DNA of 43,787 nucleotides from Halothiobacillus sp. (GCA_023255735.1 JAGDVP010000008.1:1-43787); one strand, 5' to 3'; positions 9,389-18,172 are shown, counted from the stretch's first letter. Numbers and translations are program-made. Notes: a model not told the origin generated them from the letters alone.

Positions 9389-10041
9389 GGGGTGGGTTTT
9401 CCTTTGGTTTTGCGGGCACGCGCCAGCGCGAGTTCAGTCCAAGTTTCTTGCCCACTGCGTGAGCGGTGGCGGCTTTGCGCTAAGTGGCGCAGTAATTCAG
9501 CTTTGGCGGGCGGAATGTGTTCGGTTTGCAGGGCAACAAGCGAAGTACGCCGATAGCAATGGCACAAGGCGATGGCGGCGGCATCGGCACCATCCGCGGG
9601 CGGGGGGTGGCTCAAATTAAGCAGGCGTTTAACCATGTGTTGCACCTGCACCTTATCGGCGCGCCCGGTGCCGACTACGGCCTGCTTAACGGTGGCGGGC
9701 ATATATTCGTGCACGTTTAAGCCGCCCTGCACGGCGGCGGCAATGGCGGCACCCCGCGCCTGGGCAAGCTTGAGGGAAGATTCGGGGCTGCGAAACATAA
9801 AAATTTGTTCAATGGCAAATTCATCGGGCGAAAATTGCGTAATCAATTGATTAATTTCAGAAAAAACGGCACCCAACCGCGCGTGAAAATCACCGGCGGC
9901 CTTAAAGGGCGAACCAATCGATGCCTTTAACGCCACGCTGGCTAAATGCACGCAAACCGCTTCGCCCCGCTCAAAATCAATCACCGCCACGCCCATGGTT
10001 ACCGAGCCCGGATCAACCCCCAGCACCCGCAAGCGCGCCAT
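9385..10041 (-). CDS. ruvC: Holliday junction resolvase RuvC (C-terminally extended)
   Basis: RuvC cuts Holliday junctions symmetrically in concert with RuvAB. Catalytic acidic residues are visible: D10 in LGVDPGS, the glutamate in FAIEQIF, and the aspartates in DGADAAAIALCH. The protein is 218 residues, against about 170-175 for typical RuvC. The extra part is a basic C-terminal tail after the last conserved helix (PAKAELLRHLAQ onward, with RHRSRS and ARARKTKGK). The tail is Arg/Lys-rich and may contact DNA; that is inference. Its stop abuts yebC directly upstream in the operon. Confidence 0.95.
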   Translation of the reverse strand: MARLRVLGVDPGSVTMGVAVIDFERGEAVCVHLASVALKASIGSPFKAAGDFHARLGAVFSEINQLITQFSPDEFAIEQIFMFRSPESSLKLAQARGAAIAAAVQGGLNVHEYMPATVKQAVVGTGRADKVQVQHMVKRLLNLSHPPPADGADAAAIALCHCYRRTSLVALQTEHIPPAKAELLRHLAQSRHRSRSGQETWTELALARARKTKGKPTP

Positions 10042-10782
10042 TTAGGCAAAGGCCTCTTCGGGGATGTCGGCGTTGTGGAACACGGCTTGCACATCATCTA
10101 AATCTTCGAGCAGGTCGATCATTTTAACGAGTTTGACGGCCACCTCGCCCTCAACCGGCACAGTGACAGCCGCGTGCATGGCGATTTCACTGGCTTCGGG
10201 CACAAAGCCCGCGGCAATGAGCGCCTCTTTCACGGCCATATAAGCATCGGGCGCGGTGATAACTTCGATGGCGCCGTCGTCATGGCTGCGTACATCCAGG
10301 GCACCGGCGGTAAGCGCCGCGTCCATAAGCGCATCCTCCAAGGTACCGGGGGGATAAAACAGCATGCCTTCTTTTTTGAAGAGGTAGGAAACCGAGCCAT
10401 CGGTGCCCAAATTGCCACCCAGCTTGCTAAACGCATGGCGCACATCGGCCACGGTGCGGGTGTGGTTATCGGTCATACAATACACCAACACAGCCACACC
10501 GCCTGGCCCATAGCCTTCGTGCAGAATTTCGACATAATCCGCACCATCGCCCGCGCCCACGCCGCGCTTGGCCGCGCGCTCCATGGTGTCTTTGACCATG
10601 TTGGCGCCAAGGGCTTTATCCCAGGCGAGGCGCAAGCGCGGGTTGGTGGCGGGATCGGCCGATTTACCCACCCGAGCTGCCACGGTAATTTCGCGAATGA
10701 TTTTGGTCCAGATTTTACCGCGCTTGTTATCTTGGCGGGCTTTGCGGTGTTTGGTGTTTGCCCATTTGCTGTGGCCAGCCAT
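10042..10782 (-). CDS. yebC: YebC/PmpR family protein
   Basis: YebC-family proteins act as DNA-binding regulators in some bacteria, and members have been linked to ribosome function at difficult motifs. The 246-residue protein begins with the highly conserved [15 protein letters not shown]. It contains [10 protein letters not shown]-like [12 protein letters not shown], the [13 protein letters not shown]-type block and the C-terminal [16 protein letters not shown]. It is the first gene of the yebC-ruvCAB-ybgC-tol-que block and its stop codon abuts ruvC. A possible promoter lies at 10897-10925. Confidence 0.96.
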   Translation of the reverse strand: MAGHSKWANTKHRKARQDNKRGKIWTKIIREITVAARVGKSADPATNPRLRLAWDKALGANMVKDTMERAAKRGVGAGDGADYVEILHEGYGPGGVAVLVYCMTDNHTRTVADVRHAFSKLGGNLGTDGSVSYLFKKEGMLFYPPGTLEDALMDAALTAGALDVRSHDDGAIEVITAPDAYMAVKEALIAAGFVPEASEIAMHAAVTVPVEGEVAVKLVKMIDLLEDLDDVQAVFHNADIPEEAFA

Positions 10783-10896
10783 GGTTGTGTCCTTCTATCC
10801 TGATTCGTTATCGCCCGCAACCCGGCGGGGTTTAGGCGGGGTTTGAGCCGCGATGTGAGTTTAAAACCGAGCCTGATTCGATTTTCTCAAGGCACG

Positions 10897-10925
10897 TTTA
10901 TACCGAGGGCTTGCCTGCATTCTAA
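10897..10925 (-). promoter_or_regulatory. Possible promoter for yebC-ruv-tol-que
   Basis: On the minus strand TTAGAA (10920-10925), a 17-bp spacer and TATAAA (10897-10902) lie about 115 bp upstream of the yebC start, within the only sizeable gap (10783-10987) before this gene block. The -35 is weak, so confidence is low. The rest of the gap shows GC-rich inverted repeats but no clear terminator with a T-tract. Confidence 0.3.
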
Positions 10926-10987
10926 CAGCGCCATTTGCCGGCGCATAACGTGGATTTGTCGGCGGCAAGCGAGCGGCCAATTAGAGA

Positions 10988-12241
10988 CTAGACGAGTGGC
11001 GCCGGGCTGCGTTCACTGGCAAACCCCAAGCGGGGTGCGTTGTGCAGCCACCAAAGCCAGATCAGTGCAGCGGCGCCCCACAGCATGAGCATACCCAATG
11101 CCAGCCAGAGCAGGTTTTTGGCCAGCCATGCCACCGCAAACCCCGCTACCACGCCCGCCAGCGTCATTTGGGTGAACCCTTGCAGTGCCGAGGCCAAGCC
11201 CCGCTGCGCGGGAATGTAATCGAGCCCCATTAAATTGAGCGACGGCATTGCGGTCGCCATGCCCATGGCATAAATCATAATCGGCGCGACCGTCCAGCCA
11301 ATTTGGATGGCATTCTGTGCGGGATACGCCATAAACCACAAGCTTTGCATGAGATTAAACGCTACTGCGACGGCGGCAATTTTCAGGCCGAAGCTTACGG
11401 TGCGAATCGGTGCAAAACGACTGGCTAAAAAATTGCTCACGCGGCTGCCTAAAATCAAGCCCGCCACTAAGGGCACGAAAAACTTCCAGAAATCGGTCGG
11501 GCTTTGCCCCAAATGCGCCATCAGCACCCCGGGGGCGGCGGCGATATACAAAAACATGCCAGCAAATAGCAGCGCAAAAACAAGGGTTAAGCCCATAAAC
11601 GAGCGATCACGCAGAGCTTTAAGGTAGCCCACTAAAATAAATTTAGGCGCAATGGATTGCCGATTGTGCGCACCCACCGTTTCAGGCATAAACCCTAAAA
11701 CACCGAGCATAGATAAGCCGGCAAACAAGGCTAAAAACCAAAAAACCGATCGCCACCCAAAAATCGAATCTAAACCACCCCCGATGATGGGAGCAATCGC
11801 AGGGGCGGCGGCAAATACGAAGGTAATGTTCGACATCACCCGCTGGGCGGTTGCCCCTTCAAACAAATCGCGCACCAAAGCGCGACCAATCACAACCCCC
11901 GCACCGGCGGCAATGCCTTGCACAATGCGCGCGGCAATTAATTCATTCAGCGAGCTGGCCAGTGCGGCACCCACCGAGGCCAAAGCATAAATAATTAGCG
12001 AAATCAGCACCATGCGCCGGCGACCAAATCGATCCGACAACGGCCCATGAATCAGCATCATGCCGCCAAAAAACCAGAGGTATAAGCTCAAAGTGGCCTG
12101 CATGGCGGCATCATCAACCCCAAACGCCCGCGCGATAGCAGGAAATGAGGGCAAATACGCATCGACCGTGAATGGGGCGATCATGAGCAAGCTCGCCACC
12201 AGCGGCACAATCACCCAAACCCGCGTGGCGGGATTATTCAT
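10988..12241 (-). CDS. Bcr/CflA-type multidrug efflux MFS transporter
   Basis: This is an inner-membrane proton antiporter of the major facilitator superfamily, 417 residues with about 12 predicted membrane segments. The N-terminal block [19 protein letters not shown] and the loop [13 protein letters not shown] between segments 2 and 3 are typical of the Bcr/CflA drug-resistance group. The [15 protein letters not shown] block matches motif C-like regions of that group. Substrate cannot be read from sequence. The start overlaps the pabA/trpG stop by 4 bases, so it is probably co-transcribed with that gene. Confidence 0.88.
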   Translation of the reverse strand: MNNPATRVWVIVPLVASLLMIAPFTVDAYLPSFPAIARAFGVDDAAMQATLSLYLWFFGGMMLIHGPLSDRFGRRRMVLISLIIYALASVGAALASSLNELIAARIVQGIAAGAGVVIGRALVRDLFEGATAQRVMSNITFVFAAAPAIAPIIGGGLDSIFGWRSVFWFLALFAGLSMLGVLGFMPETVGAHNRQSIAPKFILVGYLKALRDRSFMGLTLVFALLFAGMFLYIAAAPGVLMAHLGQSPTDFWKFFVPLVAGLILGSRVSNFLASRFAPIRTVSFGLKIAAVAVAFNLMQSLWFMAYPAQNAIQIGWTVAPIMIYAMGMATAMPSLNLMGLDYIPAQRGLASALQGFTQMTLAGVVAGFAVAWLAKNLLWLALGMLMLWGAAALIWLWWLHNAPRLGFASERSPAPLV

Positions 12242-12846
12242 GCCGCGACAGGATCACGCAGCGCGCTGGTATAGGCTAAAAACGTGCGCAATTGCTGATG
12301 GCCGTGTTCGGTTAGGATCGACTCAGGGTGAAACTGCACGCCCTCCACCACATATTTACGGTGCTGCAAGCCCATAATTTCATCCATCTGGCCATCGGCG
12401 TGCTGAGTCCACGCGGTGATTTCCAGATCATCGGGCAGGCTGGCTTGCGCAACAACCAGCGAGTGATAGCGCGTGGCTTCAAACGGATTCGGCAAGCCCG
12501 CAAATACGCCTTGGCCGGCGTGATAAATGGGCGATACCTTGCCGTGCATAACCGTGCGTGCGCGAATCACTTCGCCGCCAAACGCTTCTCCAATGGCCTG
12601 ATGCCCTAAGCACACGCCTAAAATCGGAATTTTGCCCGCAAAAGCGCGGATTACGTCAATTGAGATTCCTGCTTGCGCCGGCGCGCAAGGGCCAGGAGAA
12701 ATCACGATGTGCGATGGCGCACGGGCGGCAATTTCATCTACGGTGACCTGATCGTTGCGGGCGACCCAAACCGAGGCACCGAGTTCGCCCAAATATTGCA
12801 CGAGGTTAAACGTGAATGAATCGTAGTTATCGAGCATGAGGATCAT
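12238..12846 (-). CDS. Glutamine amidotransferase, anthranilate/aminodeoxychorismate synthase component II
   Basis: This subunit releases ammonia from glutamine for anthranilate (TrpG) or 4-amino-4-deoxychorismate (PabA) synthesis. The 202-residue class I glutamine amidotransferase has the nucleophile C79 in [15 protein letters not shown], the oxyanion segment [11 protein letters not shown], and the catalytic His-Glu pair in [10 protein letters not shown]. The N-terminus [20 protein letters not shown] is diagnostic. No synthase subunit I and no trpD or trpC is adjacent. The gene may therefore serve both pathways, as in some bacteria. It lies between cysQ and an efflux gene, which it overlaps by 4 bases. 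Confidence 0.93.
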   Translation of the reverse strand: MILMLDNYDSFTFNLVQYLGELGASVWVARNDQVTVDEIAARAPSHIVISPGPCAPAQAGISIDVIRAFAGKIPILGVCLGHQAIGEAFGGEVIRARTVMHGKVSPIYHAGQGVFAGLPNPFEATRYHSLVVAQASLPDDLEITAWTQHADGQMDEIMGLQHRKYVVEGVQFHPESILTEHGHQQLRTFLAYTSALRDPVAA

Positions 12847-12878
12847 GAGCGCATTCCTTCTAAATGTGAGCTGTTGGG

Positions 12879-13730
12879 TTATTCGGCAATGCGCGCCAAT
12901 TGCGCCAAAGACAAAGGCAAGGCCGCACCAAAGGCCAAAAAAGACGGGTTCAAAACGGAGTCTTTTTGATTATAGGCCAGCCGCTCGCCGGTTAAGGTAA
13001 TCATCCGCCCGCCGGCGGCTTCCAGCACGCATTGCGAGGCGGCGGTATCCCACTCTGAGGTTGGCCCAAAACGGGGGTATAAATCAGCCGCGCCCTCGGC
13101 CACCAAGCAGGTTTTAAGCGCACTACCGCAGCGAATCACCACAGGATTAATGAGCGCATCGATCAGTAATTGCTCGCGCCGGCTACCGTGCGAGCGGCTC
13201 AAAGCTAAGGTGGTGGGTCGAAGGGGGACACTGCGCACCTTGATTGGCAAGGCGGCATCACCCGTAAACCGCCAACTCCCCACGCCAAAAACCCCGGCGT
13301 AATCGGCGCCGGTTGCTGGGGCATACACCACGCCAAGCACGGGCTGATGATTTTGGATTAGGGCAATGTTGACGGAAAACTCGCCATTGCGCTTCACAAA
13401 CTCCCGCGTGCCATCCAAAGGATCGACCAGCCAATACCGCGCCCAATGCTGGCGAATAGCCCAATCCGGCAAGCCGCCCTCTTCGGTTAAAATCGGAATA
13501 TCGGGCGTTAATGCCTGCAAACCGGCCACAATCAGGTGATGCGCGGCCATGTCCGCTTCGGTCACCGGCGAATTATCGGCCTTGTGTTCGATGGCAAAAT
13601 CACTGGCATAAATGCGCACAATCGCCTCGCCCGCCGCGTGCGCTATCGCCCGCACCGGATCGCGCCACGCGAGGTAATCTGGCGGGGAGCCGGCCTCAAA
13701 TACACAAGAAAATTCGGCATTACTCATCAT
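12879..13730 (-). CDS. cysQ: 3'(2'),5'-bisphosphate nucleotidase CysQ
   Basis: CysQ hydrolyses 3'-phosphoadenosine 5'-phosphate to AMP, clearing a by-product of sulfate assimilation. The 283-residue inositol-monophosphatase-fold protein shows the metal ligands D60 in PVTEAD, E83/E84 in LTEEGG, D103 in DPLDGTREF, and the C-terminal [26 protein letters not shown] is the form typical of CysQ rather than inositol phosphatases. The start ATG at 13730 has GGAG about 9 bases upstream. It overlaps the 3' end of nudE by 11 bases, the arrangement often seen for nudE-cysQ. Confidence 0.93.
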   Translation of the reverse strand: MMSNAEFSCVFEAGSPPDYLAWRDPVRAIAHAAGEAIVRIYASDFAIEHKADNSPVTEADMAAHHLIVAGLQALTPDIPILTEEGGLPDWAIRQHWARYWLVDPLDGTREFVKRNGEFSVNIALIQNHQPVLGVVYAPATGADYAGVFGVGSWRFTGDAALPIKVRSVPLRPTTLALSRSHGSRREQLLIDALINPVVIRCGSALKTCLVAEGAADLYPRFGPTSEWDTAASQCVLEAAGGRMITLTGERLAYNQKDSVLNPSFLAFGAALPLSLAQLARIAE

Positions 13731-14322
13731 GCGCGGGCGCTCCAGAAGGCAAGTTTTGAACCGGCGCCAATCGCTCGGCCGTTAAATAAGCGCGCGCCAA
13801 ATATAATGCGGCAATCGAGCGCGCCTCGCTGCACTCGGCATGAATGGCTAATTGATCTAAATCAGCAAATGGCCAAAGCACCACATCCAGCGGTTCTGGC
13901 TCATCGCCGGGTAGCCGCTTGGGGTATAAATCCATCGCTAAAACAACGTGGGTGCACTGGCTTGAATAGGCGGGCGCCGAGGTTAATTCCCGCAGAAAAA
14001 CAAGATGCTTGGCACCAAAACCCGCCTCCTCCATCAGCTCACGATTGGCGGCGGCGAGAATTGGCTCACCGCCTTCAATGCGGCCCTTGGGTAAACCGAG
14101 CTCGTAGCGCTCGGTACCGCAGGCATATTCACGAATCAGCACAATCTCTCCCGCTTCGGTGATCGGCACCACAAGCACTGCGCCCGCACCTTGACCCATT
14201 AAGCGCTCAAACGTTACCTCAGCGCCGTTGGCATAGGTTAAATCCACCGCTTCGATATGAAAAAAACGCGTGGTAGCTAAGGTACGAACGGCGCGAATCT
14301 TGGGTAAGTGCAAGCTGGGCAT
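13720..14322 (-). CDS. nudE: ADP compounds hydrolase NudE (Nudix)
   Basis: This Nudix hydrolase acts on ADP-ribose, AP3A or NADH-like dinucleotides in characterised NudE proteins. The 200-residue protein has a complete Nudix box (residues about 80-102), G-x5-E-x7-REL-MEEAG-F, with all metal-binding glutamates present. Flanking motifs ELGLPKGRIEGGE and DEPEPLDVVLWP fit NudE better than NudF. It is first in the run nudE-cysQ-pabA-efflux on the minus strand. Confidence 0.88.
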   Translation of the reverse strand: MPSLHLPKIRAVRTLATTRFFHIEAVDLTYANGAEVTFERLMGQGAGAVLVVPITEAGEIVLIREYACGTERYELGLPKGRIEGGEPILAAANRELMEEAGFGAKHLVFLRELTSAPAYSSQCTHVVLAMDLYPKRLPGDEPEPLDVVLWPFADLDQLAIHAECSEARSIAALYLARAYLTAERLAPVQNLPSGAPAHDE

Positions 14323-14540
14323 GGATTAACCTTAAATCAAAAATCAGGGTGTGCCGCCAGTATACCGATTAAGCCACGAGGGATGCGCGGCCAATCCTGC
14401 CTCACCCCTTTGGCGCAGCACGGAGCACAGTACAAAGCACCGCACGCCACGCATCTCGTATCGAAGCACGCGCAGGCCAACCCGTGCGCAAGGCTAGAAA
14501 AATTCATATTAACTATGACAAATTATCAACTTGATAGCAT

Positions 14541-14567
14541 TTGACCGAAGCATGTATCCCGTACAAT
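14541..14567 (+). promoter_or_regulatory. Promoter of the cobalamin riboswitch-btuB unit
   Basis: TTGACC (14541-14546) and TACAAT (14562-14567) are separated by 15 bp; counting the -35 as TTTGAC gives 16. Transcription would begin near 14574, directly in front of the riboswitch P1 stem. The upstream stretch 14323-14540 has no gene and shows no other clear element. Confidence 0.55.
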
Positions 14568-14578
14568 GCGCGCATTGT
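14563..14578. promoter_or_regulatory. Perfect 16-bp palindrome over the btuB -10 region (candidate operator)
   Basis: ACAATGCGCGCATTGT is its own exact reverse complement. Its left half shares five bases with the -10 element and its right half covers the expected transcription start, where a dimeric repressor would block RNA polymerase. It also lies just 5' of the riboswitch. No known binding protein can be named from the sequence. Confidence 0.45.
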
Positions 14579-14702
14579 GCGAGGTGTCCAATGCAGCCAT
14601 TGCCTTGGGTGAAACTGGGAAGCAGGTTTTAAGCCTGCGCTGCCCCCGCAACGGTATTGGTTTTATTTACCCATAAAGCCTAAGCCCGGAGACCGGCCTC
14701 GC
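14579..14702 (+). promoter_or_regulatory. Cobalamin (adenosylcobalamin) riboswitch
   Basis: Conserved class features are present in order: GGTG-type P2 entry, CTGGGAAGCAGG, GCGCTGCCCCCGCAACGG, and the B12 box GCCTAAGCCCGGAGACCGGCC. The closing helix P1 pairs GCGAGG (14579-14584) with CCTCGC (14697-14702). Seven T residues follow immediately (14704-14710). A further hairpin GCACGC-GGTGG-GCGTGC sits at 14719-14735, and a weak ribosome site GTGAG lies about 8 bases before the btuB ATG. Ligand binding is expected to lower btuB expression. Whether it acts by termination or ribosome-site masking is not decided by sequence alone. Confidence 0.95.
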
Positions 14703-14755
14703 GTTTTTTTCTTTGTTGGCACGCGGTGGGCGTGCTGGCCTTGTGAGCGATTGTT

Positions 14756-16594
14756 ATGTTGACTAGACCCTTTGCGCGCCCGTCCCTTTTGGCTCTGGCC
14801 TTATGTTCCGACCTATTTCCTGCATCTGCCACGTTGGCCGCAACCGATGCCGCCCCGCTCCCCAACGTTAACGTAACCGCAAGCCACGGCGCACCGGTCG
14901 CCTTTGCCGGCGTGCCGCAAACGGTCATTACCCGCGCCGAGATTGATCGCCTGCAAGCGACCTCAGTTTTATCTTTGCTGGAAAATCGCGCGGGTTTAAA
15001 TTTAGTGAACTCAGGTGGCGCCGGCCAACTCACCTCGGTTTCAATGTGGGGCATGAGCAGTGGCCAAACCTTAGTGCTGGTCGATGGCGTGCGTATTGGC
15101 TCACTCACAGCGGGTGCGGCTTATCTTGAAAACCTGCCCGTCGCGTTGATTGATCGGATCGAAATCATTAATGGCCCACGTTCAGGGCAATACGGCGCCG
15201 ATGCCATGGGCGGCGTGATTCAGATTTTCACCCGCAAAGGCCGTGAGGGCATTCAACCATCGTTTAGCATCAGCGGTGGCAGTAACAAAACCTTTAACAC
15301 GTCAGCCAATTTAAGCGGCGGCCAAGGCCCCATTGATTACGCCATCGGCGCATCACATCAAGGCACCGGCGGCTTTAATGCCTTTACCGATAAAACCGGT
15401 TCACCCTATGCCGTAAACCAGCCCGATAACGACGGCTACCGCAATAATTCCGCCAATGGCCGCATCAACTACACGGGCGAAAATGGCGCGCGTATCGGCG
15501 CTCATTGGCTCGGTACCAACGCTTTTAATGATTACGATGGCAGCAGTTATGCGGGCAATCAGCGCCAATCTCGCCAGCAAAACTTTGGATTAGATGGCGC
15601 ACTCATGAAAATGGGTAACTGGCAATTGCGCGGCAGCGCGGGGCGTAATATTGATCGGCAAACCAATTATTACAATGGCACCTATGTCTCTGAATTTAAT
15701 AGCCGGCAAGATTCGTTTAGCCTCGCCAACGATATAACCTTGAGTCAAGGGCTGTTCACGCTGGGAGCCGATCGCTTAAACGATCACATCGCCAGCAGCA
15801 CGCAATACACCGTCAATAGCCGCCATAATAACGGCCTGTTCGCGCAATATGCCACCGCGTTTGATGCGTTATCGATACAAGCGGCCGCTCGCCACGATCG
15901 CAACAGCCAATTTGGCAGTGCCAACACCGGCTCGTTGGATTTAAGCTACCAGCTCAGCTCAGATTTGGCGCTCACTGGCGGCTACGGCACCGCGTTTCAT
16001 GTGCCGAGCTTTAACTTCTTGTATTACCCAGGGTACGCCAACCCCAACCTGATGCCTGAGCGTTCACGCACCGCACGATTGGGCTTGAATTGGCAAAACA
16101 CAGCCGGATTTACCAGCAGCATCACCGGTTTTCGCACGCACACCGATGATTTAATCGCCTCAAGCGCCAACACCAACTATGTGCCCTACAACATTAAGCA
16201 AGCGCAATCCCTAGGTGCGCAATGGCAGCTGGGTTGGCATACTGCCGATTGGACACTCAACAACAGCGCCACCTGGATTTCAGCGGTCGACACATCAACC
16301 GGATTAAGCATTCCTCGCCAACCCAAATGGAGTGGCCGTATCGATTTGGATCGGGCATTTGGCGTATGGTCTGCGGGCGTAACCTTGCGCGGCCAAACCG
16401 CCACGCATGAATCCACCGCCTCGCAAATCAATGCAGGCTTTGCCACCTTCGATCTGCGCGCGAGTTATGCATTTGCCAAAAACTGGCACGTTGAGGCAAA
16501 GCTTGCCAATTTGATGGATAAAACCTATCAAACAGCCTACGGTTATAACCAAGCCGGCCGCACCGCGCTCTTTACTCTGCGCTATGGCGGATAA
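14756..16594 (+). CDS. btuB: TonB-dependent vitamin B12 outer-membrane receptor BtuB
   Basis: BtuB imports cobalamin across the outer membrane using energy passed by TonB. The 612-residue precursor has a signal peptide ending near ATLAATDA. A TonB-box-like segment (LPNVNVTA) is followed by a plug domain with SMWGMSSGQTLVLVDGVRIG and INGPRSGQYGADAMGGVIQIFT. A 22-strand-type barrel ends in NLMDKTYQTAYGYNQAGRTALFTLRYGG, a normal C-terminal signature. Control by the upstream cobalamin riboswitch supports the substrate. No btuCDF inner-membrane transporter is in the window. A tonB gene is at 32110-32862, not linked. Confidence 0.93.
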   Translation: MLTRPFARPSLLALALCSDLFPASATLAATDAAPLPNVNVTASHGAPVAFAGVPQTVITRAEIDRLQATSVLSLLENRAGLNLVNSGGAGQLTSVSMWGMSSGQTLVLVDGVRIGSLTAGAAYLENLPVALIDRIEIINGPRSGQYGADAMGGVIQIFTRKGREGIQPSFSISGGSNKTFNTSANLSGGQGPIDYAIGASHQGTGGFNAFTDKTGSPYAVNQPDNDGYRNNSANGRINYTGENGARIGAHWLGTNAFNDYDGSSYAGNQRQSRQQNFGLDGALMKMGNWQLRGSAGRNIDRQTNYYNGTYVSEFNSRQDSFSLANDITLSQGLFTLGADRLNDHIASSTQYTVNSRHNNGLFAQYATAFDALSIQAAARHDRNSQFGSANTGSLDLSYQLSSDLALTGGYGTAFHVPSFNFLYYPGYANPNLMPERSRTARLGLNWQNTAGFTSSITGFRTHTDDLIASSANTNYVPYNIKQAQSLGAQWQLGWHTADWTLNNSATWISAVDTSTGLSIPRQPKWSGRIDLDRAFGVWSAGVTLRGQTATHESTASQINAGFATFDLRASYAFAKNWHVEAKLANLMDKTYQTAYGYNQAGRTALFTLRYGG

Positions 16595-16625
16595 CCCCCG
16601 CACCCCGCGTCGTTGGGCGCGGGGG
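16595..16625 (+). terminator. GC-rich hairpin directly after btuB
   Basis: CCCCCGC (16595-16601) pairs with GCGGGGG (16619-16625) around a 17-base loop, immediately after the btuB TAA. No T-tract follows directly, so it is more likely a partial attenuator or 3' stabilising stem than a strong terminator. A T7 run occurs only at 16665-16671. Confidence 0.4.
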
Positions 16626-16772
16626 CATATCACGCTGGGCTTAGCCTGATTCGGGACTTGAGTCTTTTTTTGGATCAAACTAAAGCTTGGCTTCAGACGC
16701 ATATTTTACTGAGCACTCGGATGGGTAGAAGGGTTAAAATACTGCCATCTGTTGTGCAATTTAGGACAAACC

Positions 16773-17432
16773 ATGAACCCTTCCCCCCACGCTCGCCCAA
16801 GCTTGACTCAATCTGGCTCAACCGACCTCGACCGCCGCATCCCAAAACTTGGCCTAATTGTGTTTGGCTTGCTGGCTTTGTCGATGGCTGCTACGCGCTA
16901 CCACCATTTCAGTAACCTGCTCCATCTCGCAGACACGTCTTGGGCGGTGTTTTTTATCGCTGGATACTATTTGCGCCCGCGCTGGATGTTTCCAGCCTTG
17001 CTCAGTTTGGCAGTGGCGATTGATTTGGCCGCCGTATGGGTGGATGGCACCGGCATCAGCGGCTGTTTCTCGCCGGCGTACCCAGGCTTGCTGGCGGCTT
17101 ATGCCGCGCTTTGGGGCGCTGGGCGCTGGGCGGCCATGCAAACCCTGCCGCGTTCAGCTCATCAGGCCGTTATGGGCGTTGCGATTGAAATGCTGCAAAT
17201 TGCCGGCTGGCTCACGCTGGGGGTTCTGGCCGCATTTGCATTATCAAACTTAACGTTTTGGGCTTGGTCAGGACATTTTTCCGCGCTATCACTGGGTGAC
17301 TATACCGATCGTGTGATCGGCTATCTTGGGCAGTATTGGCGCGTAACGAGCTTTTACGTGAGCGGAGTAGTTATCGCCTTTATGCTGATTGATGGCTTAA
17401 AACTTCAAGCCACCCAACTTGCAGCGCATTAA
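16773..17432 (+). CDS. Polytopic membrane protein linked to btuB, function unknown
   Basis: The 219-residue protein has about five or six hydrophobic segments, starting with a membrane helix at about residues 24-42. Near the first segment it has ATRYHHF, then TSWAVFFIAGYYLRPRW, and later a CFSPAYPGLLAAYAALWGAGRW block. I recognise this only as a proteobacterial membrane-protein type sometimes found near B12-regulated genes. I start it at ATG 16773 because AGGA sits 6 bases upstream; the longer frame to 16752 would need a TTG start. It follows btuB by about 180 bases on the same strand with no clear strong terminator between, so it may belong to the B12-controlled unit. It could be a transport component for cobalamin or cobalt; this is inference. 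Confidence 0.75.
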   Translation: MNPSPHARPSLTQSGSTDLDRRIPKLGLIVFGLLALSMAATRYHHFSNLLHLADTSWAVFFIAGYYLRPRWMFPALLSLAVAIDLAAVWVDGTGISGCFSPAYPGLLAAYAALWGAGRWAAMQTLPRSAHQAVMGVAIEMLQIAGWLTLGVLAAFALSNLTFWAWSGHFSALSLGDYTDRVIGYLGQYWRVTSFYVSGVVIAFMLIDGLKLQATQLAAH

Positions 17433-17539
17433 TCGGCCTCAAAACATAAAACGCATTTTAAGCCGGTTCAAATCATCCTGATAGCCTGCGCGGGCGGGCT
17501 AAAATAGCCGTTTAGTTAGCCTAAATGTTGACCTAAATG

Positions 17540-18139
17540 TTAATTTGGGTGGCTCATATCGCGCTCAAAACGCAAGCGCATTTCATCAATGCGCGTTTCA
17601 AGCTGGCGAATATCCGGCACGGCAACTCGCCGCCCTGCAAGCATCGCCGTTCGGTACCATAAGCCGCCGGCATCAAAATTCTCTTCGCTCAAGCTGTCGG
17701 CTAAGAGCTCTTCCGAGCGCGGCACGCCCGAGAGCAAAATGGCGTAGTAAGGCAGCGCAATTTCAGGATGAGTGCCGTAAAGCACCGCACAACGAACACG
17801 CTGGCCAATCGTCGGCAAGGGTTCGTTCTGCATGGCTTCAAGGCTCACCAAGGGCACGCGCTGCCCACGCCACTCAACCAACGCCGCATCTAACCGACCC
17901 AGGTGGGTTTCCCCTTCGGGCAAAATAACCTCTGTAATTTCGGCCACGAGCGCATACGGCACAATGAGCTCAATCTGCGTCATTTGGGTCGGCAAACGCA
18001 CAATACGGATTCGTTGCGCGGCTGGGTTTTTTGCGGCCGATTGCGCCTCGGACAATTCATGACCCAACTCATACGCGGTATCCATTACCTCGGGCGCATC
18101 ATCGGCTAAACGATGCGGGGTTTCGCCTATGCTATTCAT
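17540..18139 (-). CDS. chpC: CheW-like adaptor of the Pil-Chp system, ChpC
   Basis: The 199-residue protein has a CheW domain from about residue 45 on (RIVRLPTQMTQIELIVPYALVAEITEV, then VEWRGQRVPLVSLEAM). CheW-type adaptors connect chemoreceptors with the kinase. It is the second CheW in the cluster, after PilI, and lies just downstream of chpA, which is the position of ChpC in Pseudomonas aeruginosa. The N-terminal 40 residues are acidic and not conserved by eye. It is the last gene of the minus-strand cluster. The gap 17433-17539 to the convergent membrane-protein gene holds only short inverted repeats and a tandem CCTAAATGTT-like pair. Confidence 0.82.
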   Translation of the reverse strand: MNSIGETPHRLADDAPEVMDTAYELGHELSEAQSAAKNPAAQRIRIVRLPTQMTQIELIVPYALVAEITEVILPEGETHLGRLDAALVEWRGQRVPLVSLEAMQNEPLPTIGQRVRCAVLYGTHPEIALPYYAILLSGVPRSEELLADSLSEENFDAGGLWYRTAMLAGRRVAVPDIRQLETRIDEMRLRFERDMSHPN

Positions 18140-18172
18140 GCCATCCTCTCATTGATCCTGTTTTGGTTCATG

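Noticed and set aside
11013-11339. Open frames in other phases of the efflux gene and of yebC, trpG and cysQ
   Set aside because: They are shadows of strong coding sequences in this GC-moderate genome and lack ribosome sites or motifs.
14680-15108. 142-residue minus-strand open frame over the riboswitch and btuB start
   Set aside because: It runs antisense to the signal peptide and plug of BtuB and through the riboswitch; no ribosome site or family resemblance.
16655-16671. GACTTGAGTC followed by seven T as a terminator after btuB
   Set aside because: The stem is only 3-4 GC/AT pairs with a tight loop, too weak for an intrinsic terminator by itself.
17433-17539. Possible bidirectional terminator between the membrane protein and chpC
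   Set aside because: Only a 5-bp TAGCC/GGCTA stem without a clear T-tract is visible, so I did not list it.
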